Assembly (NCBI GenBank): GCA_963995505.1
Contig: OZ023188.1
Location: 3,162,001-3,226,000, forward strand
Direction of reading: 5' to 3'
DNA: 64,000 nucleotides
DNA from: Hypericum androsaemum
Taxonomy: Eukaryota > Streptophyta > Magnoliopsida > Malpighiales > Hypericaceae
Shown: in pieces, positions 34,049-46,607 of the stretch
How positions within the stretch are numbered: position 1 is the first letter of the stretch
Layout of the letters: each line of letters starts with the position of its first letter
Position numbers and translations under genes: made by a program
Notes under the pieces: generated by a model
Told to the model about the DNA's origin: nothing
What the model saw: only the letters and a program-made list of their open reading frames with translations
The model's database searches: none

Positions 34049-35992
34049 CTATCTGGACATTAGTGTGCACAATAATCCATGTTCGACTTGAATTAAATTT
34101 TTGAAAAATGACAAAACTCTTCTAATAATTATTACATTTCTTAAAATTCAAACTCGAGATCTCTTAATTGAAGTAGAACAACGCTATCACCAATTCATAT
34201 TATTAAAACAATGGTATATATCGTTGCCTTTGTTACAAGAAGACATGCACTTAATATTTGAAAAAAAATAAAGTAGCCAGTAGGTGGCTCGATGAAATCC
34301 CCTAGACGCACACTGCGTCGTCGGTGATCGTATCTGAACATGATTTAGTGAGAGCCATATCTTCTTCCACACTGAGAATGGATGTGATGTCAAAACAAAA
34401 CGATAGGTTAAAGACTTTTTTTAATTTAACGGGTTGATAGTGATAACAGATTTTAATTTAGTTAAAGAGGTCATGTATTCAAATTTTAAGAATATAAAAA
34501 TATTCTTGAGAAAATCGTCCATAAATAAGATCTCACAGTATTGAATTCTAAATATGACAGATTTTTTTAAAACTTTATTCTATGCCGAGGGAATAATATG
34601 TCCAGTGGATATTCAAATGTAGTTTGTCTCCGGATGTTCCCCACTGCCGTCTTGACTGTTTCCAAGGGAAAGAAATCTTCATGCAAGTCCTTTGTAATTA
34701 ATATATAAATATCAAGTAACCTATCAAAAAAAATATATATATATAATAGATGTGCTACCTATCTTGTAAATCTTATGTTGTGGGTAATTTTAAGCCTTTT
34801 ACACCATTTGACCACTTGCTATTCTTAGATTTCTACCATTTTTCAATAGATAAGCTGCCTGCTCCTTTTTTTTTGATAAGTAACTGATATTATAAAACAG
34901 AATTATGTACAAATGTACAAGCTGCCTGCTCCTTAACTAGATATGAGTAAATAGTTCTGGTTTTGGTTAAAACTAGACAAGTTTTCCAGTTTTAAAAGTA
35001 TAATATATGCTATTACAATAAAGTGATCTAATAACTTTTTTAAATTGATAAAAATTTCGGTCCTGATTCGGGACTAGTGTCAAAATTTAATAACCTCTCT
35101 ATCGCAATAATTAATACTTTTTTAGAAAATTTTAGTGCTAAATTCGGGTCCCAATTATTGCATAAAGTGATATTTTTCAATAAATACATATATTTTACAT
35201 ACTTTATGATCTCAAAATAGATTAAGATAATAGTTTGTGCTAAACTTATTTGTTTGATAAATATTATATCATCATTCATCTTTTGAATTTTCTTCAAATA
35301 GTTATTGTGATCGCCATCTAAATATTCATTATTTACATGATACTTTTATATCACAATAGTTTTGCATATTATGCAAGTGATGTGGATTTAACGCTGTTAG
35401 AGGCAGGGGAGTCCGAAAAATTGGTAAGTGACGTCATTTCTTACATGTTCTTTTTTTTTGGTGGAAGGATTTCTTACATGTTCTTTGTGATAGCAAAACA
35501 ATGGATGGTTACTTTTTCAGTAGAGTCGGTTTCATTTTTGGGTGGAGTCATGGTGACATGCCTGTAAAATTTTATCTAATTATTATTATTTTTAAATAAT
35601 ATTGTTAGTGTCAATATTGAAAATTAAATATTCAAGTAAGGTTAGAACTTAGATGCCCCCTAAAATATTTGATCTCTTATATTAAATATAGTAACAATCA
35701 AATATACACAATTTATCAAATTCAGCTGATATTTAATCCGTTAGTAACCATTAGAAATATTGTAAAATCATTAATTTTTTATTTATTTAAAAAGTGGCAA
35801 AACTATTTCTCCATTCAAAAATTTGAACTCAAAATTTTAATTAATCTATAGAAATTTTCTCGTCAGTTAACTTAAAAATAAAACAATCGCAAAATCATTA
35901 CTTAGTGCGCTCGGTTGTTACCTTTATAAATATAGTAACTAATACGTCCCATGATAAATCATTGACAGTTAATATATTCGAAGTCGACATCG
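34049..35992. other. Divergent spacer between genes B and C, first part
   Basis: No gene seen. Blocks at 34230-34400, 34590-34760 and 35300-35400 match the spacers after D (43090-43260, 43640-43790, 43850-43950) and G (58230-58380, 58800-58950, 59020-59120). Confidence 0.6.
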
Positions 35993-36001
35993 CCGCCATA
36001 T

Positions 36002-36453
36002 GGGTCTGGATTGAGCACGGAGTGAAGGAATCGATTCCGTACGGTTTGGAGTGAAGGGGGACCGCAGTGGCAAGCGTAGTTATGTGATAATGGCAAGTGC
36101 AGTTATGTGATAATGGCAAGCGCAGTTATGTGATAATGGCATGTGTATTTTGTGACAGTGGCAAGTCTAGTTGATGATAATGGTGCGCGTGGTTTTTTTC
36201 ATTTTGGTCCCCCATATTTTAGCATTTTTGCAAAAAGGTCACACTGGCATGCGTAGTTATGTGATAGTGGCATGCGCAGTTATGTGATACTGGCATGCGC
36301 AGTCACGTGATAATGGCATTTGTATCCGGCCTGCGTTTGTGCGTGGCTTTTTTTATTTTGGTCCCGAAATTTTAGCGCGTTTGCAAAAAAGTCCCCGCGT
36401 GTCTTCATTCCGAACGGTTCGGAATCTGAGCATTCCGTGCCCAATCCAGACCC
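36002..36453. mobile_element. MULE-type MITE carrying a short minisatellite
   Basis: The 9-bp target duplication CCGCCATAT lies at 35993-36001 and 36454-36462. Ends are perfect 12-bp inverted repeats, GGGTCTGGATTG, with similarity continuing inward. Inside are two blocks of a unit of about 25 bp with core GTTATGTGATAATGGCA (about 36066-36180 and 36240-36320). The matching spacers after D (about 44570) and G (about 59876) lack the insert. Confidence 0.9.
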
Positions 36454-36462
36454 CCGCCATAT

Positions 36463-38559
36463 GACTCGTTGGTGCGGATTATTTTTCCTATTTTTTATGT
36501 CATTTTGGTGTTGCTTTTGGGAATGCAACTTCATCGCAGATTACATTAGTGGTTTGGAACTTTGGAGTAAGTGGATGTTGAAAGTTTCCTTAAGTTGAGG
36601 AGTTACGTGTGAAGTTCTCGCAAAATTTTAAAATTGGGTTTTTTACTCGATTTATCTAACAATTATAATTTTATTAATTGACAATTTTATAGTAAAATAT
36701 AAATATTTTACATTTTCTCTTCTAAAATTTTATTGAAACCAAATATTATCACTTAATACAAGATAACCAGCATCAAATTACTAAGTCCCTTTTTGAGTTT
36801 TTCGCATTATTCCGTCAACTCCCTTATGCAACTTGGTGTAATATTTTGTACATATTTTTTCATAAAGTAAATGATTTTTAAAATTCATTCATATATAAAC
36901 AAATAATAGTAAAATTTATAGCTTTTATAAATTAATCGGATAATATATTTTGTATAGTAACATATAACTTATGTATTTGCAAATTTTAATTGCTATCAGA
37001 AAATTTGCTCATGTGAGAGAAACTTCAGCAAACTTAAAAACTTCAAAGTTGTAAACAAATTTCATAATCTAATAAGTATGTGCTAGGATTTGTTTCAACT
37101 GGGTACAGTCATTTGTGTTTGTACTGTTTACATATTATAGCGATAATCATTTCAGTCACGTAAATGCATGATTGTCGATCTTGATTAAGGATCGTTGGTT
37201 GGACTTGTATGAGTCAATCACCTTTTGATTTTTTTACAATTAAATTACTCAACCTCTTTTCATCATAGATAATGACGATAAAACATGTTTAAAAATTCCT
37301 TAAATGTATGGACCTTTTACTCTTTCAGTATCAACCTTCCCTTTTTCCCGCTCCCCTTATCGTACGAAAGACTTTTGTTTTAAAAGAATCAGATGGTATT
37401 GAACAAATCACGATTAAACGATCCCACCATAGCATATTTGTTGAGAGCACCCTTGGACAGTGATCGCCGGAAAGTGGAAGTCCAGGTAGGCTCTATTACT
37501 TTGAATTGTTAGATATTATGTTGATATTACTTTGAATTATCTAATATTTTTTTATAGACTAAATTATTTCAAATTAGTATCATTTTAGGGGTGACTCTTT
37601 TAATAATAGTTTTATATTCAAAAAATTTTATTATTTAAATAAATTCAAGTCCTTGAATAATTGAACACTCTTATTATTGTTTTGGGTTAATGTTTGCCTT
37701 TTGATGTTCTTGTGGAATAGGCTATTCCACATGTTGGGGGGCTATTGTATACCTACAAAGTTTCAAGATGGCCAGATTCAGGAGAAAAAAGGAAACAACG
37801 AAGGCCTTGAATCCAAAAGTACAAATAGCGATGATTCAAGCAACGATTCAAGTTCAAAAAGAAAATTAGCATACATTTTAAAAAGGGATGAAGGCGGGAA
37901 GCAGTCCGAATGGAGCACGAGAGGAAAAGAAGTGATGCCAAGTAAAATATAAAATATCACATATCTATTATCAATTATTATTAGATAGTCGAATATCTTT
38001 TGATAATTTTTTAGGCAATTTTAGTATTTACGGTACTATTGGTGTAATGTATTTGTTTACATTTGGCGTAAGCTTTTGATGGGTAGTAAAATTTTACGTA
38101 TATTAAAGCAATTTTGATTCAAAATTTTTAATACTTACTAAAAATTTAGTTTAGTCAATTAACTCGTGCAAACTCGACGACTTATGATTTCGAGCAAGCC
38201 GCTATGTTAAAATCGATAGACACACTACTTTTAGGAAGCAGTGCTAGAGCATCTTGGTTCGAGTCTGAGTAGCGACATAATATATTTTTATTTAAAAATA
38301 AATAAATTCTATAATAAATTCGATTTCTAGAATGTTCTGATCCATAGTAATGAGCTGCACTCAGGGCCCATGGGTTTACTAAAGATTTTGTCACCTCGAT
38401 CAACACAAGAAAGTTCTCTTTCTTGCAAAAGAAAAGAAAATCAGAAAATGAATAAAAATATATTTTCCATTTAATAATTGGAATTTCTAGTTACTAAGAC
38501 ACGCAACTAGTAATGGCTGAAAATTTTGTTGGACCCCACTCTTATTAGACGCCTTGCAA
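36463..38559. other. Divergent spacer between genes B and C, second part
   Basis: Mostly AT-rich array-unit DNA matching 44575-45130 and 59880-61210. It ends in a conserved exon-like block at about 37393-37487. No confident gene apart from the tentative exons listed separately. Confidence 0.5.
37393..37952 (+). other. Possible two-exon gene fragment, unidentified
   Basis: An open stretch from ATG at 37393 ends in GAAAGTGGAAGTCCAG followed by a GTAGGC donor at about 37488. The same end-plus-donor is kept at about 45100-45120 and 61176-61200 in the other array units. A later ORF (37677-37952) has a polar low-complexity stretch (SDDSSNDSSSKRK) that looks coding. Joining them is speculative, the upstream part is not open in the other units, and no domain is recognised. 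Confidence 0.2.
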
Positions 38560-38609
38560 AATATATTTTTTGTTCACTTGTAGATTCTAGGAAACCATGA
38601 AGGATTCGG

Positions 38610-38860
38610 AGAGTCAAAGTGCCAAAGAAAAAGCACAAAATGTGTCAAATTAAGCACTCATGCATGCAAGTTAAGCCCCTCATGTCAACTTAACTACTCA
38701 AAGTGTCAGCTTAAGCCCTTGAAACCGCAAGATGCTTCCTAGCGAAAGCTAAGCAAATAAACACGGTTTTGCCGTTTTGGCTTCTGCTATATATATTCTT
38801 GGGTCCTGTATTCCTTTAACCATATCACAAAATTAAGTCGATTACGTTAATTAACGTTCT
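38610..38860 (+). promoter_or_regulatory. Promoter of gene C
   Basis: This is the family promoter block, including CATGCATG (about 38660-38667) and a TATA box TATATATATT at 38788-38797, about 70 bp before the ATG. Confidence 0.6.
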
Positions 38861-39292
38861 ATGGCTTCCGAAATAGATTACAGGCTAATCCTGCCTCTAA
38901 CAGTTAACCTGCACCTGCAATTGCTCGCAACAGTACTTGTTACTCCAGGTATTTCTGGTTGCGATCTCTTGGATCCGCTTCTCCTCTTGTTGTCAACCAT
39001 CCTCGCACTTGTGACTTGCTTCACGCTGCTTGTTCTCGCCCGTCAGTTTCGCACTCGAGGACATGGATTCCCTCTCACGTTGGTGTTCTCTCTCATCGCC
39101 TCTGTTTGCTTGCCACTGAACTTGTTCTGGATGGTGTACCTTGCCGTCTTGTTCATGGTCCATGTAGTCTATATATGCATCATATGTCGTTGGAATTGCT
39201 CCTTGAACCCTCATCCCAAAGTGAGAGTGAAAGAGCACGTGACCACCAAGGAGACAAGGAGAAGCATAGTCTATATTTCTATATTGGACTAA
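38861..39292 (+). CDS. Small membrane protein C, family member with altered C-terminus
   Basis: A single exon of 143 residues. The first about 97 residues closely match gene A (DYRLILPLTVNLHLQLL, hydrophobic segment, LFWMVYLAVL). A deletion of about 180 bp relative to gene A then joins GTCTTG to the downstream TTCATGGTC. This replaces the LLLPP motif and the conserved LIRAVEA tail with a read-through peptide of about 45 residues rich in Lys and Arg. The promoter with TATA box is present. The product may be non-functional or altered. Confidence 0.55.
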   Translation: MASEIDYRLILPLTVNLHLQLLATVLVTPGISGCDLLDPLLLLLSTILALVTCFTLLVLARQFRTRGHGFPLTLVFSLIASVCLPLNLFWMVYLAVLFMVHVVYICIICRWNCSLNPHPKVRVKEHVTTKETRRSIVYISILD

Positions 39293-39813
39293 GGTCTATA
39301 TTAGATGTAATTTTTGCATAAGCTCTGATTCTGAAGGTGTATTTTATGTTTGTAATTCTTGGGCTTTCTGAAAACTATATTTTTAGTTTTTTACACATAT
39401 TACACCCACCAAGAAGAATTCAACCATTAATTTATAATTCCTGGGTTAATTTGCATCTTCCTGACGTTCCCGTAGGCCTGGTTTATTATGGTATATCGGG
39501 GTCAATCAAATTTTTATTAAAATTATTGCATTATATTTAGATTGTTTAATTTTTTATGTAATCGAGGTCAAATTTTTTGGGATCACTTATCTAAACAAAG
39601 AATGTAAAAATAACTTTTTAAACATAAATTTGAAAAGATTTCATTTCTCGTTCCAAAGAACAAATAATTTATCAATAATTTATTTTTTATATCCATAATG
39701 AAGTATCGTTTGGTAATTTTTTTATGTAACACAATTGACCATACCGACGGTTCCTAAGCAGCTCGCGGCATAATATCCATTAACGCATGCCCTTGTTATG
39801 AATGGATTGAGTG
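39293..39813. other. Gene C downstream spacer
   Basis: No gene seen; it matches the DNA after gene A (25440-25840 and 26300-26520) but lacks the hAT MITE. Confidence 0.6.
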
Positions 39814-40775
39814 CTGACAATTGTAAGCTTGATAGTACATCGTGCTATCAAATTTGGACCGTTGATTTTGAGGGGACCATGTGCTTGAACATCTAAAGGC
39901 TTGAGATTGGTTTGATCCTCCACGTCTGCTCACCCCACCCCGTCGCATCCTTTGGTGGCCTCGAACTCTGAGTCACACCCCCTCGGACTCCTTCGTCGCC
40001 TCCCCCGCTGCGTCCTCCACCAGCTCGAACTGCCTCGTCCTGCCGCGGCTCTGTCCTTGGCTGAGCTCACCGCATTGTATTTACCAAAATACCCTTCGAA
40101 TCAGCCCTGGTTGACCTTCTCTTCTAACTTGCCCTCCAAGCCCAGGAGTCCCGTCCTAGTCGGCAACTCGGTGTTTGTCGTATGTGATGTGGGCTCACCT
40201 TGGCGGTCTCAAGGGAAGCTCTTCAATTGCAGTCTCTCCAATCTGAATTGCTTAAGCGGTAATAGCAATAAGGCAGGTGGGACAGTTTCATTTTCGAGCT
40301 ATAACAATTGGGTTTGTGTGGAGAGGAAGGAATGGGGCGATGTGCCCTTGCAATATTTGTTTGTTGTTCTTATGCCCTTGCAATATATGTTTGATATACC
40401 CTTGTTCTTGTTTTTATCTGATGTGTCAGTATTTTTGCATGATGTGTCGTTATCGTGTACTGATGTGTCCTTGAAAAGACAATAAAACATAAGGAAAAAA
40501 TAATGACACATCAGGCAGAAATCTTATGTACCGTCATTTTTGTTTAATGTGTCCTTGAAATTTTGTCTAATGGGCCTTTGAGATTTTTTTGCTTAATGTG
40601 CCCTTAAATATTTTGTTTGATATGCCCTTGGAATTTTTGTCTTATGTACCTTGAAAATGTTTTGCGTGATGTGCTTTTGGAATTGCCTGATAATACAAGT
40701 TTGCCAATAAAATTATGTATCCTTTCCTTTGTTCTCATTGTGTTGCTCGGGCCAGCAGCACCCAATCTAAACTGT
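39814..40775. mobile_element. Putative MULE-like element with GATGTGTCCTTG-type tandem repeats (boundaries approximate)
   Basis: The left end has GGATTGAGTGCTGAC; the right end, on the minus strand, has AGATTGGGTGCTG. The matching site after gene A (about 26520) is uninterrupted. Inside are a GC-rich gene-like part (about 39930-40260) and then degenerate repeats with GATGTGTCCTTG-like cores (about 40330-40690). The ORF 39952-40485 runs through both parts and has no recognisable domain. A 3' part of the same element recurs at 55716-56265. Target duplication not found. Confidence 0.5.
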
Positions 40776-41215
40776 GCTGGTTCTCGTTTTGCGAATAACG
40801 GGACCCAGAAATTTGGGTAGACGTAAAAGATTTTATATCAGATCCAGAAAGTTTCCCGTCCAAATAGATACCATTTAGAGCTTTTGCATGAGGTTTTTTA
40901 GATATTTAAGAATATTTTACTTAGTAATTAGGTGTGTAGCTTGGTGTAATTGAATTTCTTTAAATTTTGAATTTATTATACATTTGTTATATAAAAAAGT
41001 AATTAGGAGTTCGAGGGACTAATTTTGGAGTTTTTAACAAGTCTCTTTGGTTTAAAATGTGTCTTATGAGAGTTGATCCAAAACAATTGAATTCACTTAA
41101 TAAATATATTGGGATTCATGAATGTAAATCCTAAAATAAGGTGAAAATCGAAACATTGTGCACCTGATCTGGTTGGGCGAAAAGTGTGCCAAGACAAAGG
41201 TTTTTGGGTAAATTA
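40776..41215. other. Array spacer
   Basis: No gene seen; matches 26540-26760 and 56270-56750. Confidence 0.6.
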
Positions 41216-41566
41216 TTGTCTAGTCCCTGGTATTTGGTCATCCTCTTCTTCGGGTCCCTGCATTTTTAAAAATAATTTTATCGTCTCCCGACTTTGGTTT
41301 TAGAAACTCTCGGGTCCCTGGCTGACACCAGCACCTATTTTTTCATTGAAATGACCAAAATACCCTTAAAAAAGAAAAAAAACTTATCATCTTCAAAGAT
41401 ATTTTGGTCATTTTCCTTGACAAAATATAAAAAAATAGGTGCTGACGTCAGCCAGGGACCCGAGAGTTTCTAAAACCAAAGTCGAGGGATTGTAAAATTA
41501 TTTTTAAAAATGCAGGGACTCGAGAGGAAGGATGACCAAATACCAGAGACTAGGGGGTAATTTACC
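41216..41566. mobile_element. MULE-type fold-back MITE
   Basis: Long inverted arms: the left starts GGGTAAATTATTGTCTAGTC and the right, on the minus strand, GGTAAATTACCCCCTAGTC. They pair over about 170 bp with a short loop near 41370-41420. It sits in a T-run; the matching spacers at 29185 and 56745 lack it. No coding capacity. Confidence 0.82.
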
Positions 41567-42489
41567 TTTTTTTTTCTAGGTCGACAAAGTTTATGGACGC
41601 CTGATTTCCAACGCTAAAAGTAGCGGTCAAATTTCCTGGACATTACCAAGATTCTGGAGAGAGGAAAGTTAATATTTTCCTTTTAAATAAATATAGCATA
41701 GAAATTAGAGGAAAGATCCATTTCTGTATAAAAAAGTTACTTTTAAATATCTAAGATGGTGTATTTGTAATTTTAATTTGGTGATTACAAAAATCATATA
41801 TTTATAAAAAATCAAAATTCAAAATTTGATAATTCAATCGTTTGAAGATGCAAATTTTTAAACCCAATTTGCGAACGTAGCAAATTTTTTACTTTCTAGT
41901 TTTAAGGAGTTACTCTGAATATTGCACTCTCCGGCTAACCACAAAGTCTTCTCATCGGTCATTAGTTGGCTTCTCCTAACCTCAACCTAGCTTCTCAAAT
42001 TATTACTGCATTAATTACGAGTGTGATGAGTTTTTTATAAGTGTAAAAAATTGAATTTCAAAGTATGAGTTGAATATAAAGATTCTAACATAATACCATA
42101 ATCAATTACTTTTGAGTTGAAGATGAGATTTTTTTTTATACATAAAATGTTATTACTCATTAAAAGTTATGTCGATTGTGCACAATACCAATAATGTCAT
42201 AAGCACTAATTATCATCTAAAAATGATCAAACTGTATTCAACTATCTAATAACAAATGTTATTAGATTGGTGATATCTTAGACATTAACACTTCCTCATG
42301 GACCCTTGTTCCATTCGGTCCGCTTTCCTCCTTCGTCCCTCTTAAACATATTAGCCAACCCACCTTTTGGTCTATACTCCTCATTTGAGCCCTCCGAATA
42401 ACTTATCTCGTCCCAATTGTTATCCTCAAACGAACTTCATTTGCAATTAACTGCTGAATCAAATATATACGCAGAAGAGATGGCTTGGA
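41567..42489. other. Array spacer before gene D
   Basis: No gene seen; matches 56755-57655 closely and 29200-29680 in part. Confidence 0.6.
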
Positions 42490-42945
42490 TTATGTAATCT
42501 GGACGTGGATCTCATGATAGTGTGGATTCTCAGGAGAGAGGGCTTCAAGTGCACGGATAAGTAACGTGAAAAATCTCTTCAACAGGCTAACGCATAAGCA
42601 CGGAGGCCATGGAGGAAGCAGCAGCATCGCAACAAAGACCTTCCAAAATAAGCTCGCGCCTAGACAAACAGAAGGCATGAGGCAAGCGAACCAGGGGACG
42701 CAGGCGTCACGCCACCGTGACCGAAAATGACTGGCCGTCGCAAGTAACATCAAGGAAGTGACGAGTACCATACTTATCATGGATAAGACAGGTAATGGGT
42801 GCTGCATGAGGCAGGAGCCCTGGTCACCACAATTAGGGTTGCGGTTGGACGTCGCGTAGAACGTAAAAATGGTTGGCAATTGCAGTAAAATGTTAAGCAG
42901 CAGATGCAGGATGAAGCTGTAGTCTAAACTTGAGGTGGAAGGCAT
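42490..42945 (-). CDS. Small membrane protein D, minus-strand type
   Basis: A single exon of 151 residues, collinear with B and G. Features are SSLDYSFILHLLLNILLQL, the Cys loop (SNRNPNCGDQGSC), hydrophobic segments at about 53-71 and 84-112 with LFWKVFVAMLLLPPWPP, and the tail LIRALEALSPENPHYHEI. The minus-strand TATA box at about 43034-43039 is about 90 bp before the start. The substitutions relative to B and G keep the frame and length. It is divergent from remnant E. Confidence 0.7.
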   Translation of the reverse strand: MPSTSSLDYSFILHLLLNILLQLPTIFTFYATSNRNPNCGDQGSCLMQHPLPVLSMISMVLVTSLMLLATASHFRSRWRDACVPWFACLMPSVCLGASLFWKVFVAMLLLPPWPPCLCVSLLKRFFTLLIRALEALSPENPHYHEIHVQIT

Positions 42946-43060
42946 CTTGAAGTGATTAGGGTTTTCGCGTAGATGAAGGTCCAGTTAGATTCTTGGACAA
43001 GGCCTGCAAATTCCTGAGACTATATCACCGCCTTATATAGATGGCGCATCCGGAAAAAAA
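42946..43060 (-). promoter_or_regulatory. Promoter of gene D
   Basis: Minus-strand TATA (TATATAAG on that strand) at about 43033-43040, in the same place as in B and G. Confidence 0.5.
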
Positions 43061-43266
43061 AAAGGAACTCGAGAGATTTCCTAGGGTACATGCATTTAAT
43101 ATTTGAAAAAACAAACGTAGCTACTAGTGGCATTGCGCAATCGCCAAGACCATTGACGCATACTACTTCGTCGCTGATCGTATCCCAGTGTGAGAGCTAT
43201 ATCTTCCCCGGCGAGAATAGTTTGTTCCGGTGGTAACGGATTTAGATTCATTTTGAATATCTTGAG

Positions 43267-43606
43267 TGTTGGAGTTGTGACGCGAAATAAATGGGCTTAG
43301 CGGTCGCTAGAGACCTAGCGAACGCTAGGATCCTGTTCCAGAAGCTAAGAGCTAGCACGCGTCCACTAAGGTGTGCTGCGGCAGATTTTTTTGTTTAGAT
43401 TCAAATATTATTTTGGATTCTTAGGATGACCTAGATAGATTTAAAGGTGTGTAAGGATTTATCCTAATTTATGAAATATTTTGTGGCTTGTTACTCATCA
43501 ATAAAAGATCTCATTTTCTCCACGGACGTAGCTATTAAATCGCACTACGTTATCTATTTTGTTCGCGTTCTTGTATGTAATTGTTTTCTTGGTTGATTTC
43601 CTAACA
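43267..43606 (+). repeat. Solo LTR, relative of the gag-only family
   Basis: Starts TGTTGG and ends CTAACA, with an LTR-like AGCGGTCGCTAGAGACC part resembling the palindromes at 31458-31539 and a shared GACCTAGATAGATTT stretch. A diverged copy occurs at the same place after gene G (58411-58768), but not after gene B, so it predates the D/G duplication. No internal region is present. Confidence 0.6.
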
Positions 43607-46089
43607 TTCCGTTCTCGAAAAATTACTGAGAGTGATTTTTTCGGTGGAGATTGAAATGTGGGTTGTCTCCGAATGTTCCCCACTACTGCCGTTTTGACTG
43701 TTTCACAGGGAAATAATCTTCATGCAAGTCCGTATGTAATAATATAAATATCAGTAAACTAACAAAAAGGGAAAATATCACATATAGCCTTTAACACCGT
43801 TTGATCACTTGATATTCTTAGAGAGAAAGTGGTTTAATCCTAAACATTCATTATTTACACGACACTTTTATATCATAGCAGTTTTCCATATTATGCAAGT
43901 AATGTGTAGGATTCGTATAAATTCAGCTAGATTTAACACTGTTACAGGCAGGGGAGTTCCAAAACATTAGTGTGTGGGTCCAATCTGACATTTTCTTCGT
44001 GACAGAAAAAAATGTTATTCAATTTTTCAGTAAAGTCAATTTCATTTTTTGGGTCAGCCATGAATGTAAAAATTTATCTAACTATTTTTAAATATGATAT
44101 TGTTAGTGTCAATTTTGAATATATACATATATATATATATACATATACATATATATGGGAAGGTGCCCCACTAATACAAGTATCCTCCCCTTGTTAGAGG
44201 CTATTTGATACAATTGATCAAATTCTGCTGATATTTGATTCCGTTAGTAACCGGTATAAATATTGTCAAATCATTACATTTTTTGTATTATAAAGTATCC
44301 GAACAAGTTAAACAAGTTCGAGCGGGGTAAGATTTTAAAAGATGACATAATTAACACTTTAACATTCAAAAAAATTAAAAAAATATTTTTTGTTAAATTA
44401 GAATAACTATCTCATTAATTTTAAGTCAATTTTTTTAAATCGTTACCTAGTGCGCTTGGTTGTTACATTTATAAATGTAGTAACTACTACGTCCCATGTT
44501 AAATCATTGACAGTAATATAGTTATTGTGGTCCCTAACTCCGAAGCCCCGATATCCGCCGCCATATTTCCTTTTTTTAATGTCTTTTTGGTATTGCTTTT
44601 AGGAATGCATCTTCTTGGCAGATTACATCAGTAGTGGTTTGGAGCAAGTGGAGGTTGATCGTTAAGTTTCCTTACATTGAGGTATTATTATGTGTGAAGG
44701 TGTCCGGAAATTTACGATGATTTATCAATAAATGAGACTAGGTAATATTCAATAGTTATATTTTATCAAAAAATTAATAATTCCAATATTAATAGATAGT
44801 ATAAGAGAAATATTCATAAAATTTCGTCGACCCCTTCCGTATGCAGCTCGGTGTTGCATTGGGTACTTTAAATCCACTAGGAAAACCACCTTCTGATTTT
44901 CTTTTGATGACAATTAAATGACTAAATCTCTTTCATCATAGATAACGACGATACAAAATTCTTAAATGTATGGACCCTTTTCACTTTCCTTAAAGTACCA
45001 AAGACTTTTGTTTTATTGAACAATTCACGACTAATCAAATCCCACCAGACAATATTTGTCGAGAGCACTCATGGGAGGACGGCACATGGCATGGTCGCAG
45101 GAAAGTGGAAGTCCAGGTAGGCTCTATTATAGTCATTAAAACAAATTAACATAAAAAATACCAAACAAGAAAATCCAAAAAAATTTGAAATTGTGTAAGT
45201 TGAGATTAATTAATATACATATATATTATTTTAATATAATTTTAAAAAATTAGGGCAAAATTAGGGTAGAATCCTATAGATTTATATCCATGTCCTTATC
45301 ATTTTAAAATATAAAAATCCGAACAAGATCTGGATCTAAATCCTATTAAAGTCAACGAATCTTAGATCTTTCGAATTTAGATCCGGGTAAGAGTCTAATT
45401 GACATCCTCTATATATTCATCACTCACTTGATATCCAAACCAATACCAAGTTGTTGACAACATGCTATATTTGTGATTTTTTTTTTCATGACCTACAATA
45501 TTTATATGAAAACATAATACAATTTGTATTGTAATAACTTGTACCATATTGACGAAAAGTACATAATTCAATGCCTAGTAAATATAATAATAGTGTAAAA
45601 TTTAAGCTTCCAAAAATTATATATATCCAATGTGCATTAGTTCCGATCGTCCCAAATTTTACAAGGGCGGTCAAGCAAAGTCAATTGGATTTTTTATTTT
45701 CTTTTCCTTTAAGAATTCTCAGAAAGATTCTTTTTAGAGCAGATTGCCCTCCGATACTGGGGTATTCTCAAATTACCAATGTGATCCCTCGGATAATTTC
45801 TGGGCTTCTCTGGAGTACAAACCGGCCATTATCTGAAGTTTCTTGCAAATCTTGTCACCGTTAGTAAATAAAATTTTATTACTCTTCAAAAAAACTACCA
45901 GGGTATTTACAATACCAAAGATACTAGATATACACATATCAGAGTCACCTATGATAAGTGTTATATATGTACAAAAACCAAAAGTATCTCCAAAAAGTCT
46001 ATAAGACCTAATCTATCCATTAATAGTACCAAAGACGAGATATCCTTAAAATCTAAATAACAACCTTCCAAGCAAACCTAAATAAATAA

Positions 46090-46127
<38 letters not shown>

Positions 46128-46190
46128 CTCTACCATCCGGCCCGTTTTGAAATATTTATTTGGTTCACTCGCAGATTCTACGAAACTTTG
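43607..46190. other. Divergent spacer between D and E
   Basis: AT-rich, no gene seen. Matches 58769-62230 after gene G. Includes (TA)n runs at about 44121-44156 and 46096-46121. Confidence 0.6.
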
Positions 46191-46224
46191 AAAGATTCGG
46201 CGAGTTTTCATTCTAGCAAATCTT

Positions 46225-46455
46225 ATCCAAAAGAGAGTCAAAGTGCCAAATCCAAGGACAAAATGTGTCAAATTAAGCACTCAAGCACGCAAGTTAAACC
46301 CCTCATGTCAACTTAACTGCTCAAAGTGTCAGCTTAAGCCCTTAAAAGCGCCAAGTTTACTTTGTATTATCAACAGCAAGATGCTTATACGAGCAGTAGA
46401 AGCCATTTCTCCTCATCAGCCACCGGACCAGATAGCGGTTCGAATCAGTACCTGA
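46225..46455 (+). pseudogene. Remnant E of the small membrane-protein family
   Basis: The family promoter block (about 46225-46385) is fused at AGATGCTT directly to the last part of the coding region (46381-46455, LIRAVEAISPHQPPDQIAVR). The TATA box, start and membrane segments are deleted. The gene A downstream region follows in its normal place. An internal deletion at short homology (CTT) explains it. Confidence 0.8.
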
Positions 46456-46607
46456 CTCGAACTGGTTATTCCGGCTGCTACATGTCTCCTTCTTCATGGT
46501 ATATAGGCTATACATGTACCGTAGGTCCTCGGAATCGCTCCTTGACCCCTCGTCCCAAAGTGATAGTGCAAGAGCACGTGACCACCAAGGAGAAGCATAG
46601 TCCATAA

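Noticed and set aside
39952..40485. 177-codon ORF as a real gene
   Set aside because: It runs from a GC-rich part into tandem repeats of a transposon-like element and is broken in the copy at 55.7 kb.
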